Notes under the pieces: generated by a model | What the model was told of the DNA's origin: nothing | Seen by the model: the letters and a program-made list of their open reading frames with translations, nothing else | The model's database searches: none | Made by a program: the position numbers and the translations under genes | Part shown: piece after piece, positions 51,058 to 61,746 of the stretch | Layout of the letters: the number at the start of each line of letters is the position of its first letter | Position numbering within the stretch: the first letter of the stretch is position 1 | DNA from: Armatimonadetes bacterium UBA1398 | Lineage (GTDB): Bacteria > Armatimonadota > Zipacnadia > UBA1398 | Direction: 5' to 3' | DNA length: 64,000 nt | Assembly: GCA_002305165.1 (NCBI GenBank) | Contig: DBQI01000026.1 | Location: forward strand, 169 to 64,168

Positions 51058-52965
51058 TTACCGCCCCAGGGCGATAAGACCAAGCACGAGCAGGAATGCG
51101 CCGGTGAGTATAACCAACACATAGTCGCGAATACGGCCCGTCTGCGTGCGGGTCTGCCTCTCCGATCCCCAACCCACTGCCGCCGCCACTCCGTTCACGA
51201 GTCCGTCGACAACACGGGGGTCGAATCGGTCGCTCACCGCCTGTGCCAATCTCGACAGGGGCGACACGACAACGGCGGCGTAGACCTCGTCCACGTACCA
51301 CTTGTTGGCCAGCAGCGTGTGGACTCCGCCGAGGGCCTTCCGCAGTCGCTCCTCGCCCTGTGCCCCTCGCACCCTGAACAGGCTGGCCGCCGCGAACAAG
51401 CCTCCGATAGCCAAGGCGAGAGAGATGCCCATCAGTGCCAGTTCGAGCCTAGCGGGCATGTGGGCCGCGCCGTGGGCGTCCGGAAGAAGCGGCGCGAGGT
51501 ATCCCGCTAGGAAGTGGGGCAGGCCGAGGCCAGCCGGCAGGCCGAGCAGCCCTCCGAACACCGCCAGCACCGCAAGCACGACCAGCGCGAAGGTCATGCT
51601 CGGTGGCGACTCATGGACCTTCTCCCAGGCCTGGTCCCGCATGCGGCGTCCGCTGTAGAACGTGAGGAACAGCACGCGCCCCATGTAGAAGGCAGTTAGG
51701 AGGGCGCAGGCGATCCCTATCACATAGAGCCCACGGTTCGCCTGGAAGGCATGGGCAAGGATCTCGTCTTTCGAGAAGAACCCGGCCAGTGGGAATACCC
51801 CTGCGATGGCCAAGGTCGCGGCGAGAAAGGTCCAATGGGTGGTGCGCATCTTGTCCTTCAGGCCACCCATATTCATGATGTCCTGCTCCTCGTGGCAGGC
51901 ATGGATCACGCTGCCGGAGCCGAGGAACAGGCAAGCCTTGAAGAAGGCATGGGTGACCAGGTGGAAGATGGCCGCGACGTACGCGCCGATCCCCGCCGCG
52001 AGGAACATGTATCCGAGTTGACTGACGGTCGAGTAGGCCAGCACACGCTTGATGTCCCGTTGGCCAACAGCGATAGTGGCCGCGAAGATGGCCGTCAAGG
52101 CTCCAACCCACGCGACAAGCACACCCGCCGACTCGGGGTGGTGAAAGAGAGGATGCATGCGCACGACCAAGTAGACGCCGGCGGTCACCATGGTCGCGGC
52201 GTGAATCAGAGCGGAAACCGGGGTCGGGCCCTCCATGGCGTCGGGCAACCAGACGTAGAGGGGCAACTGCGCGGACTTACCCGTAGCGCCCACGAAGAGC
52301 AACAGGGTGATCCACCGGACATCGACCGCCGTGGCGAGCTCCAGGCGCTCGAAGATCTCGTGGAATTCAAGGGTCGCGAACACCTTCCAGCACCAGAACA
52401 TCGCGACAAGGAAGCCCGCATCACCGATGCGGTTCACGGCAAAGGCCTTGAAGCCCGCTCGTGAGGCGCTCTCCCGACGATGCCAGAAGCCGATGAGCAA
52501 GTAGGAGCACAGCCCCACGCCCTCCCAACCCACGAACATGAGTGGGAGATTCGACGCGGTCACGAGGATGAGCATCGCGGTAAGAAACAGGTTCATGTTG
52601 GTGAAGAACCGCACGTAGTCCCGGTCGTGGGCCATGTACCCGAGACTGTAGACGTGGATCAGGAACCCGACGCCGGTAACAGTCAGGCACATGACACTGG
52701 AGAGCGGATCCAGACGCAGGGCGAAATCCACCGTTAGGTTACCGGCTTGGATCCAGGTGAAGTAGGACGCCCGGACGATCTCCTGGCCGCTGGCACCGAG
52801 TGCGATGTGCTGCAGTATGGCAACCACAAAGGCGAAACCGGCGGCCACGCAGGCGATCACGCCGTGAGTCACCCGGCCACGGAGCCGCTGAGGCCAGAGC
52901 CCGTTGATGAGCGCGCCCAGGGCCGGGCCCAGCAGCACAAGCCAGAGGGTATCCAGGGGAGACAA
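51058..52965 (-). CDS. nuoL: NADH-quinone oxidoreductase subunit L
   Basis: A 635-residue antiporter-like subunit with the long amphipathic C-terminal arm expected to run along the membrane. Key motifs: VGWEGVGLCSYLLIGFWHRRESASRAGFKAFAVNRIGDAGFL near residue 140, GKSAQLPLYVWLPDAMEGPTPVSALIHAATMVTAGVYLV near residue 230, and QRDIKRVLAYSTVSQLGYMFLA near residue 305. It carries proton translocation in complex I. It is followed 30 bases later by nuoM on the same strand. Confidence 0.95.
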   Translation of the reverse strand: MSPLDTLWLVLLGPALGALINGLWPQRLRGRVTHGVIACVAAGFAFVVAILQHIALGASGQEIVRASYFTWIQAGNLTVDFALRLDPLSSVMCLTVTGVGFLIHVYSLGYMAHDRDYVRFFTNMNLFLTAMLILVTASNLPLMFVGWEGVGLCSYLLIGFWHRRESASRAGFKAFAVNRIGDAGFLVAMFWCWKVFATLEFHEIFERLELATAVDVRWITLLLFVGATGKSAQLPLYVWLPDAMEGPTPVSALIHAATMVTAGVYLVVRMHPLFHHPESAGVLVAWVGALTAIFAATIAVGQRDIKRVLAYSTVSQLGYMFLAAGIGAYVAAIFHLVTHAFFKACLFLGSGSVIHACHEEQDIMNMGGLKDKMRTTHWTFLAATLAIAGVFPLAGFFSKDEILAHAFQANRGLYVIGIACALLTAFYMGRVLFLTFYSGRRMRDQAWEKVHESPPSMTFALVVLAVLAVFGGLLGLPAGLGLPHFLAGYLAPLLPDAHGAAHMPARLELALMGISLALAIGGLFAAASLFRVRGAQGEERLRKALGGVHTLLANKWYVDEVYAAVVVSPLSRLAQAVSDRFDPRVVDGLVNGVAAAVGWGSERQTRTQTGRIRDYVLVILTGAFLLVLGLIALGR

Positions 52966-52972
52966 AGCCCGC

Positions 52973-53293
52973 CTATCCCTTCAGATCGGACATAGTGTCG
53001 ACGTCTACGGACCGTCGGTTATGGAACACCGCAACAACCAGAGCCAGCCCAACGGCTACCTCAACGGCGGCGAGGGCTATCAGGAAGAGCGCGATCACCT
53101 GGCCGTTCACATCGGTGTGAGCCCGGGCGGCGGCGACGAACACCAGCGACGCCGAGGTCAGCATGAGTTCAACGCACATGAGCATCACGAGCACATTGCG
53201 GCGGGTGCAGAAGCCTGCGGCGCCGATGGTGAAGAGAAGAGCGGCTACGAGGATATACACCTGCAGGGGCACGAACTGCATCCTACGCCTCAC
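52973..53293 (-). CDS. nuoK: NADH-quinone oxidoreductase subunit K
   Basis: A 106-residue membrane subunit with three helices. TIGAAGFCTRRNVLVMLMCVELMLTSASLVFVA contains the conserved glutamate of the first helix and IALAAVEVAVGLALVVAVF the second conserved glutamate. The start overlaps nuoJ by 11 bases and the stop is seven bases before nuoL, so it is a tightly coupled member of the operon. Length matches the family (about 100). Confidence 0.94.
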   Translation of the reverse strand: MRRRMQFVPLQVYILVAALLFTIGAAGFCTRRNVLVMLMCVELMLTSASLVFVAAARAHTDVNGQVIALFLIALAAVEVAVGLALVVAVFHNRRSVDVDTMSDLKG

Positions 53294-53912
53294 GCTCCCC
53301 TTCCGTGTCCCCGGCCTGGCTATCGTATCGGAGGCCCTTAGCCAAAACCATCACTCCGACCATCGCGGCGATCAACAGTATGGATATGACCTCCAGGGTT
53401 AGCACGTTCTCGGCAGAGAAGAGCGCTTGGCCCACGTTCGCGGGGCTGCCAAAGGGGTGGGCCGACGCGATCACATCGCCCTGGGTCGGCGAGGGTCTTG
53501 CTGGCGGAGGCGCGGTAGGTGCTTGCCCCCATTGGAGCTGGGGAAGATCGCCCGAGAAACCCGCCGCGACGAATAGACAGAGGAGGCCGAAGGCCACTGC
53601 CACGCTCGCCCATCTGCCAGGACCGGCGTTCCTGAGGGAGGCAGGCTCCTTACCAGCGGCGAGCAGCATGATGACGAAAAGGAAGAGCACTACCACGGCG
53701 CCGACGTAGACGAGCACCTGGACGACGGCGATCAGGTCGGCCGCCAAGGTGACAAACAGCACCGCGACCGCGATCAGTGTCATAACCAGCCACAGCGCCC
53801 CACGGACCACGTCCCGTCGCGTGACCATCATCATCGCGCTCACAACAGCCAGCAGCGAGGCGATAGTGACGATGACGAATTGGGGGGCTGACGCCCACTC
53901 AACTAGACTCAT
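53283..53912 (-). CDS. nuoJ: NADH-quinone oxidoreductase subunit J
   Basis: A 209-residue membrane subunit. After a short N-terminus it shows the conserved VVRGALWLVMTLIAVAVLFVTLAADLIAVVQVLVYVGAVVVLFLFVIMLL region of NuoJ. The start is ATG 53912, preceded by GGAGGAG; the open frame to 54017 lies inside the nuoI gene area and was rejected. A long soluble loop (about 110-170) is rich in Pro. The C-terminus overlaps nuoK by 11 bases. Confidence 0.9.
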   Translation of the reverse strand: MSLVEWASAPQFVIVTIASLLAVVSAMMMVTRRDVVRGALWLVMTLIAVAVLFVTLAADLIAVVQVLVYVGAVVVLFLFVIMLLAAGKEPASLRNAGPGRWASVAVAFGLLCLFVAAGFSGDLPQLQWGQAPTAPPPARPSPTQGDVIASAHPFGSPANVGQALFSAENVLTLEVISILLIAAMVGVMVLAKGLRYDSQAGDTEGEREA

Positions 53913-53943
53913 GAACGCGCCGCTCCTCCGATGTCCTTCCGGC

Positions 53944-54483
53944 TTAGTGGCTCCTGGGGTTCGCGAAGTCCTCGGCCTCGCGGTTCTCGATGGGGCCCCA
54001 CTTGTGGTTGCAGTCATACATCCAGGCGGACGGATCCTGGGCCGCCCCGTAGGCGTTCTCGAGCAGCATCTCCTTGGTGAACACCATGCCCGTCCGGGAG
54101 TAAAGCGCCAGATCGTAGTTCCGGGTCATGCGGATAGCGTCCTCCGGACAGGCGAGGACGCAGAATCCGCAGTAGATGCACCGGTACATGTCGATGTCAT
54201 AGACCGCAGCGTGCCGCTCTGTCGTGTTCACCGGGTTCGCCTCGGTGGTCTCCTCTGGGATGACCGTGATGGCGCCGCTTGGGCACGCGGCGGCACAGAG
54301 GGAACAGCCCACGCACAGCTCCTTGCCATCCGTGCCTCGCGCGAGGTAGTGGATGCCACGGACGCGAGACCCGTGAACCGGCCGCTCCTCGGGGTACTGG
54401 ATCGTCGTGGGCTTACGCAACGCGTACTTCAGCGTTGTGGCAAAGCCGCCAGCGACAGCCCAGACATCCTGCAAGATACCCAT
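53944..54483 (-). CDS. nuoI: NADH-quinone oxidoreductase subunit I
   Basis: A 179-residue peripheral subunit with two [4Fe-4S] clusters (N6a and N6b): CVGCSLCAAACP near residue 57 and CIYCGFCVLACP near residue 100, each followed by the usual proline. It links the hydrophilic arm to the membrane arm. The N-terminal helix (ILQDVWAVAGGFATTLKYALRKP) attaches to the membrane. Order nuoH-nuoI-nuoJ is standard. Confidence 0.95.
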   Translation of the reverse strand: MGILQDVWAVAGGFATTLKYALRKPTTIQYPEERPVHGSRVRGIHYLARGTDGKELCVGCSLCAAACPSGAITVIPEETTEANPVNTTERHAAVYDIDMYRCIYCGFCVLACPEDAIRMTRNYDLALYSRTGMVFTKEMLLENAYGAAQDPSAWMYDCNHKWGPIENREAEDFANPRSH

Positions 54484-54528
54484 CAGTGCAACGTCCTCTG
54501 TCCTAGTCCCAGCGAATCCGCCGGGCTG

Positions 54529-55554
54529 CTACCGCAGGAAGGTCTTGAGCGCGCCCATCAGGAGGGTCACGCCCAGTGCCGCCGGCAGTAGGCCTTTCCA
54601 GCCGAAGCTCATGAGTTGATCGTACCGCAGCCTGGGCAGAGTGCCCCTGACCCATACGAAGAAGACCATGAACGCGGCTGTCTTTATTAGGAAGTAGGCG
54701 CAACCCAGTATGAACCCCAGGACTGGGCTGCTGCTATAGAGATCCTCGACTCCGGGGCCTCCCCAGCCGCCTAGGTAGAGCGCCACCGTGAGCGCCGCGA
54801 TGTTCCACATGGCGGCATACTCCGCCATGAAGAACGTCGCGAACTTCATGCTCGAGTACTCGGTGTGGTAGCCGCCCACCAGCTCCGACTCGGCCTCCGG
54901 CAGGTCGAACGGGCTCCGGTTCGTCTCCGCGTGGGCGATGATCACCATCATGACGAAGGGCAGGAGCCCCAGAGGGAAGTAGTGCATGGCGTGCCAGTTC
55001 AGTACGCCGCCCCTCTGGTTGTTCACGATCTCAACCATATCGAGTGAGCCGGCAAGCAGCGCTGGGATCAGGGCCACGGTGGCCAGAGAAAGCTCGTAGC
55101 TGACCATCTGCGCCGCCGACCGGAGCGATCCCATCACTGGGTACTTCGAGTTCGATGACCAGCCGCTGAGGAATAGACCATACACTTGAACGCTGGAGAT
55201 GGCCAGAACCAGCAATAGCCCCACGGAGAGCCGGGTCACGTAGCCATGCGGGCCGATAGAATACGGGATGAGCAGCATCCCCATGAAGGCCGGCACCGCC
55301 ATGAGGGCCGGCGCGAGCAGATAGAGCCCGCGGTCGGCACTCAGCGGCGCGATGGTCTCCTTCATCGCGAGCTTGATGGCATCGGCAAAAGGCTGGAAGA
55401 GCCCGAGAGGCCCGCAGCGGTTCGGCCCGTAGCGCTGCTGGAGTCTGGCAACCACTCGCCGTTCGGCCCAGATCATCACTGGGACGACGCCCGCGACCAC
55501 GAACAGGGTGGCCACGATTACCTTCGCAAGCATGATGAGGATCTCGATCAACAC
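54529..55554 (-). CDS. nuoH: NADH-quinone oxidoreductase subunit H
   Basis: A 341-residue membrane subunit at the junction of the two arms and part of the quinone site. Family motifs: ERRVVARLQQRYGPNRCGPLGLFQPFADAIKL near residue 30, ETNRSPFDLPEAESELVGGYHTEYSSMKFATFFMAEYA near residue 215, and RGTLPRLRYDQLMSFGWKGLLP near residue 308. Eight hydrophobic segments. All conserved acidic residues of the quinone chamber appear present. Confidence 0.95.
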   Translation of the reverse strand: MLIEILIMLAKVIVATLFVVAGVVPVMIWAERRVVARLQQRYGPNRCGPLGLFQPFADAIKLAMKETIAPLSADRGLYLLAPALMAVPAFMGMLLIPYSIGPHGYVTRLSVGLLLVLAISSVQVYGLFLSGWSSNSKYPVMGSLRSAAQMVSYELSLATVALIPALLAGSLDMVEIVNNQRGGVLNWHAMHYFPLGLLPFVMMVIIAHAETNRSPFDLPEAESELVGGYHTEYSSMKFATFFMAEYAAMWNIAALTVALYLGGWGGPGVEDLYSSSPVLGFILGCAYFLIKTAAFMVFFVWVRGTLPRLRYDQLMSFGWKGLLPAALGVTLLMGALKTFLR

Positions 55555-55620
55555 ATTGGCACCTTTTCGGCCAACATTCGATCAATGCTCACAATCCGTC
55601 GGGGCCCGCGTTAGATGGCC

Positions 55621-57697
55621 CTACGAGGCTATCATCTCTCCCTGCTCCCCGATGGGAGCTGCCCATGGTCGCAGCGTCTCCGCCGTCTCGGCCATAGACC
55701 GTCGGACTGCGTCTGCGGTGAGTTCGCCGTGCCACAGCCCAAGGGCCGCACACAGCCGCCCAACTACTCGCAGACCCGGCATCGTGCATTCAATAGGTTC
55801 GTTTGTGGGGATCGACTGCTGGAGTCGTCCCTCGAAGTTCACGAAGGTGAACGGCTCCTCAGCGAAAGATGCCGAGGCGAGCTTCACCGTGGCGAGCTCG
55901 GATGTGGCATTGCGGTTGGTTCCCAGGTACACAAGGCTGGAGAGTCCGCGAACGGCCTCCACGAGTTCAGGCGAGGCGTCGCATAGGGGATCGCCGCCAA
56001 CCACGATCAGAGCGTTGAGGTCTCCCGCAAGCAGAGCCTGCCGCCAGGGCCGTGTCTCACCCGAACCGCGTGCGTCTGCGCGCGGGGAGCAGCCGACGAG
56101 ACGCAGCCCCCTAGAGTTGGCCCCGCCCACCAGAATGCCAGCCTTCACGGGCATCTTCCGGTCTGCCTGGAGTGACCGGGTGAGCCTGTCCAGCGCGCTT
56201 CGCGCAGGAGCGTACTCACCTGTGGGCAAGGCCCCCACGATCAGCGCCGGCCGCTTGGCGGCACTGATGCGCTCCACCAGCCCTCGCAACCACTCGGCTG
56301 GGATGCCGGTCTCGGTGGATACCCGCGTGAGTGTGCTCGCGTCCGCGGAGGCCACCAGATCGGCCATACCGTTCAGGAACGCCACCGCCTGCCCTGGCTG
56401 GAGATCCGCATGGTCCGTCGCGAGGCGCTTGAGGTCCGGCGCCCAATCGGGAGCCCCGATGGCAACCATACTCAGTTTGCCCTCCAAGGCCCGGCGGTTC
56501 AGGCGGAGCCACAGGATCGGCTGATCCTCGAGGATGTTGGCCGAGACCAGTATCACCGGGTCGGAGTACATGAGGTCCATGATGGTCCCAGGGAAGGGCC
56601 CCGCGAGATCGAAGTCGTCCTCCACGTAGATGCTCGAGGCCTTCAGGCCATCACTCATGAACCGTTGGAGCAGGAAGCCCGTCTCGCAGGGCGTTGCCGG
56701 GTCGACCACCGCGGCGATGCTCTCGATGTCGGCGAGGGCCGACACGGTCCGCTCGACCGCCGTCTCCCATGGCACCCGGACACCGTCCACCTCGGGCGCA
56801 ACCAGACGGTCATCCTGCACCCAGGCGTAGTCATACCGACCGCGATCACAGATCCAGTTGTCGTTGACGTAGTAGTTCGTGCGAGGCTGCACGCGGCAGA
56901 GGGTTCCGAGCCGTCCCCCTAGGGTCAGGCTGCATCCCACCGCGCAGTGCGGGCACACCCCGGGGGTGTCCGCCAGTTCCCACGGGCGCGCAGAGAATCG
57001 GAAGTACTCACTGGTCAGCGCGCCGACGGGGCAGAGGTCGATCGTGTTGCCCGCGAAGCGCGCCTTCCCTATAGGCTCCTTCAGGGCGGGCTCGATGACG
57101 CTGTGCCCACCGCGTTCATGGAACTCGAAGACCTGTTCGGAGGCCCACTCCGAGAGGAAGCGAGTACAACGGTAGCAGACGATGCAGCGCTCCTGATCGA
57201 GCACGATGGAGGCGCCGATGCGCCGTGCTTTGTCCTGGTTCAGGCGAGACTCCGTGAAGAGCTGGCGACCGGGGCCGCACAGCATCGTCATTTCCTGGAG
57301 TTCGCACTCGCCGCCCTTGTCGCAGATGGGGCAGTTGAGCGGGTGATTGGCGAGGATGAACTCAATAATGTTCGCTCGCCCCTGGAGCACCTTCTCGGAA
57401 TCGGTGACGATCTTCATGCCCTCGGTGCATTCCAGGGTGCAGGAGGTTTGCAGGGTCGGCATCTCTCGGTAGACGGGCTCGCCCGTCTCGTCGTCCTTCA
57501 CCGGCTCGCCTGTCGCGCGATCGATAACGGGGTTGAATGCTTGGACCAGGCATACGCGGCAGGCGCCGAGCACGGATAGCGATCCGTGGTAGCAGAAGCG
57601 GGGAATGTGGATACCGATAGAGTCGGCGGCGGGCATCACGCGGGTGCCCTTGGGGACGGTGAGCTCCTGCCCATCGATCGTCAGCTTCACCATGCTG

Positions 57698-57708
<11 letters not shown>
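55621..57708 (-). CDS. nuoG: NADH-quinone oxidoreductase subunit G
   Basis: A 695-residue iron-sulfur subunit of the hydrophilic arm. N-terminal [2Fe-2S] ligands in CYHGSLSVLGACRVC near residue 35; then HPLNCPICDKGGECELQ near residue 100, CIVCYRCTRF near residue 140, and CPHCAVGC near residue 205 supply the 4Fe-4S ligands, followed by a molybdopterin-oxidoreductase-like fold of which the catalytic cofactor is absent. The start was set at ATG 57708 with AAGGAG just upstream, giving an 11-base overlap with nuoF. The other ATG at 57693 would also work. Confidence 0.92.
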
Positions 57709-59041
<1,333 letters not shown>

Positions 59042-59199
59042 ACGCGTCGACCTAACTTCCATGGGTGGAGAGCAGGTGCCCGTTCCCGTGCCTCGCAGGC
59101 ACATGCACCTACCGAAAACCAGAGGCACCTATTCTGCCCTGACGGGTACCGTCCTCCCCTGCTTCGAACTTCGGCGGGCGTGCACGCCCTCAGCCGAGC

Positions 59200-59229
59200 T
59201 TGTCCGGCCCGGCGGCGCCGTGCTATCAT
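59200..59229 (+). promoter_or_regulatory. Promoter for prs
   Basis: TTGTCC (59200-59205) and TATCAT (59224-59229) are separated by 18 bases, with TGC just before the -10 as in an extended -10. Transcription would start near 59236, giving a leader of about 17 bases before ATG 59253. Confidence 0.6.
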
Positions 59230-59252
59230 GCGGGGCCTGGAGCGATCCCCTG

Positions 59253-60191
59253 ATGAAGCTGTTCACGGGCAACGCCAACCGTAAACTAGCCGGAGACATC
59301 GCGGACTGCCTGGGCATTCCTCTGGGCGACGCGGATGTTCGCCGTTTCTCCGATGGCGAGTGCAGAATCACTATCAAGGAGTCGGTGAGGGGCCGCGATG
59401 TGTTCATCGTGCAGCCCACGTGCTCTCCGACGAACGATCATCTCGTCGAGCTGCTGATTATGCTGGACGCCTGTCGGAGAGCCTCGGCGTCGCGGATCAC
59501 CTGCGTTATCCCTTACTACGGTTATGGGCGGCAGGACCGCAAATGCGGGCCGCGCGAGCCGATCGCGGCGAAACTCATCGCCGATATGCTCGTAACCGCG
59601 GGGGCGTCCAGGATCCTGTCGGTCGAGCTCCACGCCGATCAAATCATGGGTTTCTTCAACATTCCGGTGGATCAGCTGAGCGTGGGAGGCTTGTTCGCCG
59701 ACTATGCACGCACCCATGTGTTCACGAACGGGGGCACCGACGCCGTCGTCGTGAGTCCCGACGTCGGCGGCGTAGCAGCGGCCCGTCAGTTCGCGGATCG
59801 TCTGGGCACCCAACTCGTGATCGTGGCGAAGCGGAGGAAGCAGGCCAACGTCTCTGAGGCGATGGAAGTCATCGGCGATGTTGAAGGCAAGCTTTGCATT
59901 TTCCGCGACGATATGATAGATACCGGTGGTTCGATGGTCGAGGGAGCGTCCGCGCTCATGAAGCGTGGCGCTGGGCGCGTCATGGCCTTCGGCACCCATG
60001 CGGTGCTCTCTGGCCACGCGTCCAAGCGCCTGGCAGCCTCGTCTTTCGAGAAAGTGGTTGTCTCGGATACCATTCCGGTGCCGGCAGAGAAGCGCTTCCC
60101 GCAGCTTGACGTGCTGTCGGTAGCGCCTCTCTTGGCGTCGGGGATCCGATGCATCCACGAGGGCCGCTCCGTGAGTGGCCTCATACGCTAG
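59253..60191 (+). CDS. prs: Ribose-phosphate pyrophosphokinase
   Basis: A 312-residue enzyme that makes PRPP from ribose 5-phosphate and ATP for purine, pyrimidine, histidine and tryptophan synthesis. Typical motifs: RFSDGECRITIKESVRG near residue 30, IPYYGYGRQDRK near residue 90 (flexible loop), VELHADQIMGFF near residue 128, VVSPDVGGVAAARQFADRL near residue 165, and the PRPP-binding DDMIDTGGSMVEGA near residue 218. The start is ATG 59253, confirmed by a promoter just upstream; the longer open frame to 59061 would contain the promoter. rplY follows after 50 bases. Confidence 0.95.
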   Translation: MKLFTGNANRKLAGDIADCLGIPLGDADVRRFSDGECRITIKESVRGRDVFIVQPTCSPTNDHLVELLIMLDACRRASASRITCVIPYYGYGRQDRKCGPREPIAAKLIADMLVTAGASRILSVELHADQIMGFFNIPVDQLSVGGLFADYARTHVFTNGGTDAVVVSPDVGGVAAARQFADRLGTQLVIVAKRRKQANVSEAMEVIGDVEGKLCIFRDDMIDTGGSMVEGASALMKRGAGRVMAFGTHAVLSGHASKRLAASSFEKVVVSDTIPVPAEKRFPQLDVLSVAPLLASGIRCIHEGRSVSGLIR

Positions 60192-60241
60192 CGAGCAACC
60201 GAGGAAAACGGCGGCCGAATGCCGCGGAGGTCGAGGCTGAC

Positions 60242-60901
60242 ATGGCGAGACTGGAGCTGGAAGCGAAGGTACGGGACGAGTCTGAGCTGGGGAGCGGCCC
60301 GGCGGGCAGAATGCGCAAGGCTGGGGAGTTGCCGGCTATCGTCTACGGGCTTCACCGCGACTCGGTGGCCGTCAAGGTGGGGGAGCGTGACTTCGACGGT
60401 CTGCAGCGGCAGATGCGCGGAACCGCCGTGATCTACCTCCAGGTGGGCGGCATCGAGGAGCCGGTGCTGCTGAAGGAGATTCACAGGCATCCTATCAGCT
60501 TACAGCCCTACAACATCGACTTTCTCCGCGTTGACATGACGAAGCCGATTCAGGTTTCCGTCCAAGTTGTCATCACGGCTCGGCCCGCCGAGTTAGGGCC
60601 CGAAGAGGCCTTCACGCAGCCGACGGTCGAGGTGCAGGTAGAGAGTATGCCGGGGGACATTCCCCCCGTGATCGAGGTAGACGCAAGCGGGGTAACCTAC
60701 GAGAAGTCCCTGTACGTGTCCGACTTGGAGGTCCCGAAAGGCGTCACGATCCTGACCGATCCAGAGACAGCGGTTGCCACGGTCGTTCGGGCCGCCCAGG
60801 TGCTCGTCGAAGAGCCCTCCGAGGAGGAGGCTGAGGGTGAGGGTCTTGGCGAGGTGGGCGAGGAGACCGAAGGCGGCGAGGCGCAGGAGGAGAGCGAGTA
60901 G
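60242..60901 (+). CDS. rplY: Large ribosomal subunit protein bL25 (Ctc form)
   Basis: A 219-residue two-domain form of bL25, which binds 5S rRNA. The N-terminal domain shows LEAKVRDESELGSGPAGRMRKAGELPAIVYG, the TL5/CTC pattern, and the C-terminal domain (about 100-190) is the long Ctc extension (VTARPAELGPEEAF..., GDIPPVIEVDASGV). A Glu-rich tail of about 30 residues ends the protein. The start is ATG 60242 with GGAGG upstream; the open frame to 60149 is inside prs. In many genomes pth follows rplY, here smpB does. Confidence 0.92.
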   Translation: MARLELEAKVRDESELGSGPAGRMRKAGELPAIVYGLHRDSVAVKVGERDFDGLQRQMRGTAVIYLQVGGIEEPVLLKEIHRHPISLQPYNIDFLRVDMTKPIQVSVQVVITARPAELGPEEAFTQPTVEVQVESMPGDIPPVIEVDASGVTYEKSLYVSDLEVPKGVTILTDPETAVATVVRAAQVLVEEPSEEEAEGEGLGEVGEETEGGEAQEESE

Positions 60902-60919
60902 TAGCCCCAGCCACAGGGC

Positions 60920-60954
60920 GTGGCCTCAGGGTGGAGTTGCTTCCCTGAGGCCAC
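60920..60954 (+). terminator. 12-bp hairpin after rplY
   Basis: GTGGCCTCAGGG (60920-60931) pairs perfectly with CCCTGAGGCCAC (60943-60954) around an 11-base loop, 18 bases after the rplY stop. There is no U-tract. Confidence 0.6.
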
Positions 60955-61001
60955 CCACCAGTCCCGCCCATACCCATGAACCTCCGGAGGGGTGATTGGA
61001 C

Positions 61002-61469
61002 ATGTCCGGGCGGTCCCACACCCCGACCATCCAGAACCGTCGCGCACGTCACGAGTACCACATTGACGACACCATCGAAGCGGGCCTGGTGCTACGCGGG
61101 TGTGAAGTCAAGTCAATACGCGCAGGCAATGCTAGCCTCTCTGAGGCCTACGCGAAGATCGACGCGGGCGAGGTCTGGCTCGTGGGGATGTACGTGCAAC
61201 CCTACCCTCAGGCAGGGGACAGCAACCCGGCCCCCACCCGCGACCGCAAGCTCCTGGTGAAGCGATCCGAGATCCGACGACTGCGCAGGGCCACGGAGCA
61301 GCGCGGGTACACCCTCGTCCCCCTGAAGCTCTACTTCCGCCGCGGACTAGCTAAGGTCGAGGTCGGGTTGTGCCGAGGGAAACGGCTACACGACAAGCGT
61401 GACGCCATCCGGGAGCGAGACCTGGACCGCCAGGCCCAGAGGGATCTAGTTGGGCGCGGCGACCAGTGA
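61002..61469 (+). CDS. smpB: SsrA-binding protein SmpB
   Basis: A 155-residue protein that brings tmRNA to stalled ribosomes for trans-translation. Diagnostic segments are TIQNRRARHEYHIDDTIEAGLVLRGCEVKSIRAG, EVWLVGMYVQPYPQ, and the basic C-terminal tail RRGLAKVEVGLCRGKRLHDKRDAIRERD. The start is ATG 61002 with GAGGGG nine bases earlier; a TTG at 60996 would add two residues. The tmRNA gene itself is not visible downstream. Confidence 0.94.
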   Translation: MSGRSHTPTIQNRRARHEYHIDDTIEAGLVLRGCEVKSIRAGNASLSEAYAKIDAGEVWLVGMYVQPYPQAGDSNPAPTRDRKLLVKRSEIRRLRRATEQRGYTLVPLKLYFRRGLAKVEVGLCRGKRLHDKRDAIRERDLDRQAQRDLVGRGDQ

Positions 61470-61618
61470 CCCCGGCGGATGGCGGATAAGCCTCGGCGGC
61501 CAGCCAGCCCCTCTGACACTTGCTCCCTACACTGGTGACGAGGCCCTACCGGCGGTTTGGACCTGCCAGCCGTCTCGGCGCCGGATGCGCGCCCGCCGCA
61601 GAGCGCGACTCACGCTGC

Positions 61619-61647
61619 TTGCCGCCGACCGGCGGATAGTGTACAAA
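61619..61647 (+). promoter_or_regulatory. Candidate promoter for the pst operon
   Basis: TTGCCG (61619-61624) and TACAAA (61642-61647) have a 17-base spacer and lie about 100 bases before pstS. The leader behind it contains two small GC hairpins (61665-61680 and 61701-61718). No clear Pho box was found. Confidence 0.5.
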
Positions 61648-61746
61648 TGCATATCCCGGTGGATGCGCCCCTGTGGGCGCGTACCACGCTAACGCGCCCC
61701 GCCGCCCCCACAGGCGGCAACGCGGCAATCCGTTAGGAGAAGGCGG

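Noticed and set aside
51751..52464. 237-residue plus-strand frame inside nuoL
   Set aside because: Antisense shadow of a well-conserved complex I subunit.
59061..59252. N-terminal extension of prs
   Set aside because: The extra 64 residues have no similarity to PRPP synthetases and contain the promoter.
61450..61692. 80-residue frame between smpB and pstS
   Set aside because: Arg-rich, no homology and covers the candidate pst promoter; more likely leader and intergenic DNA.
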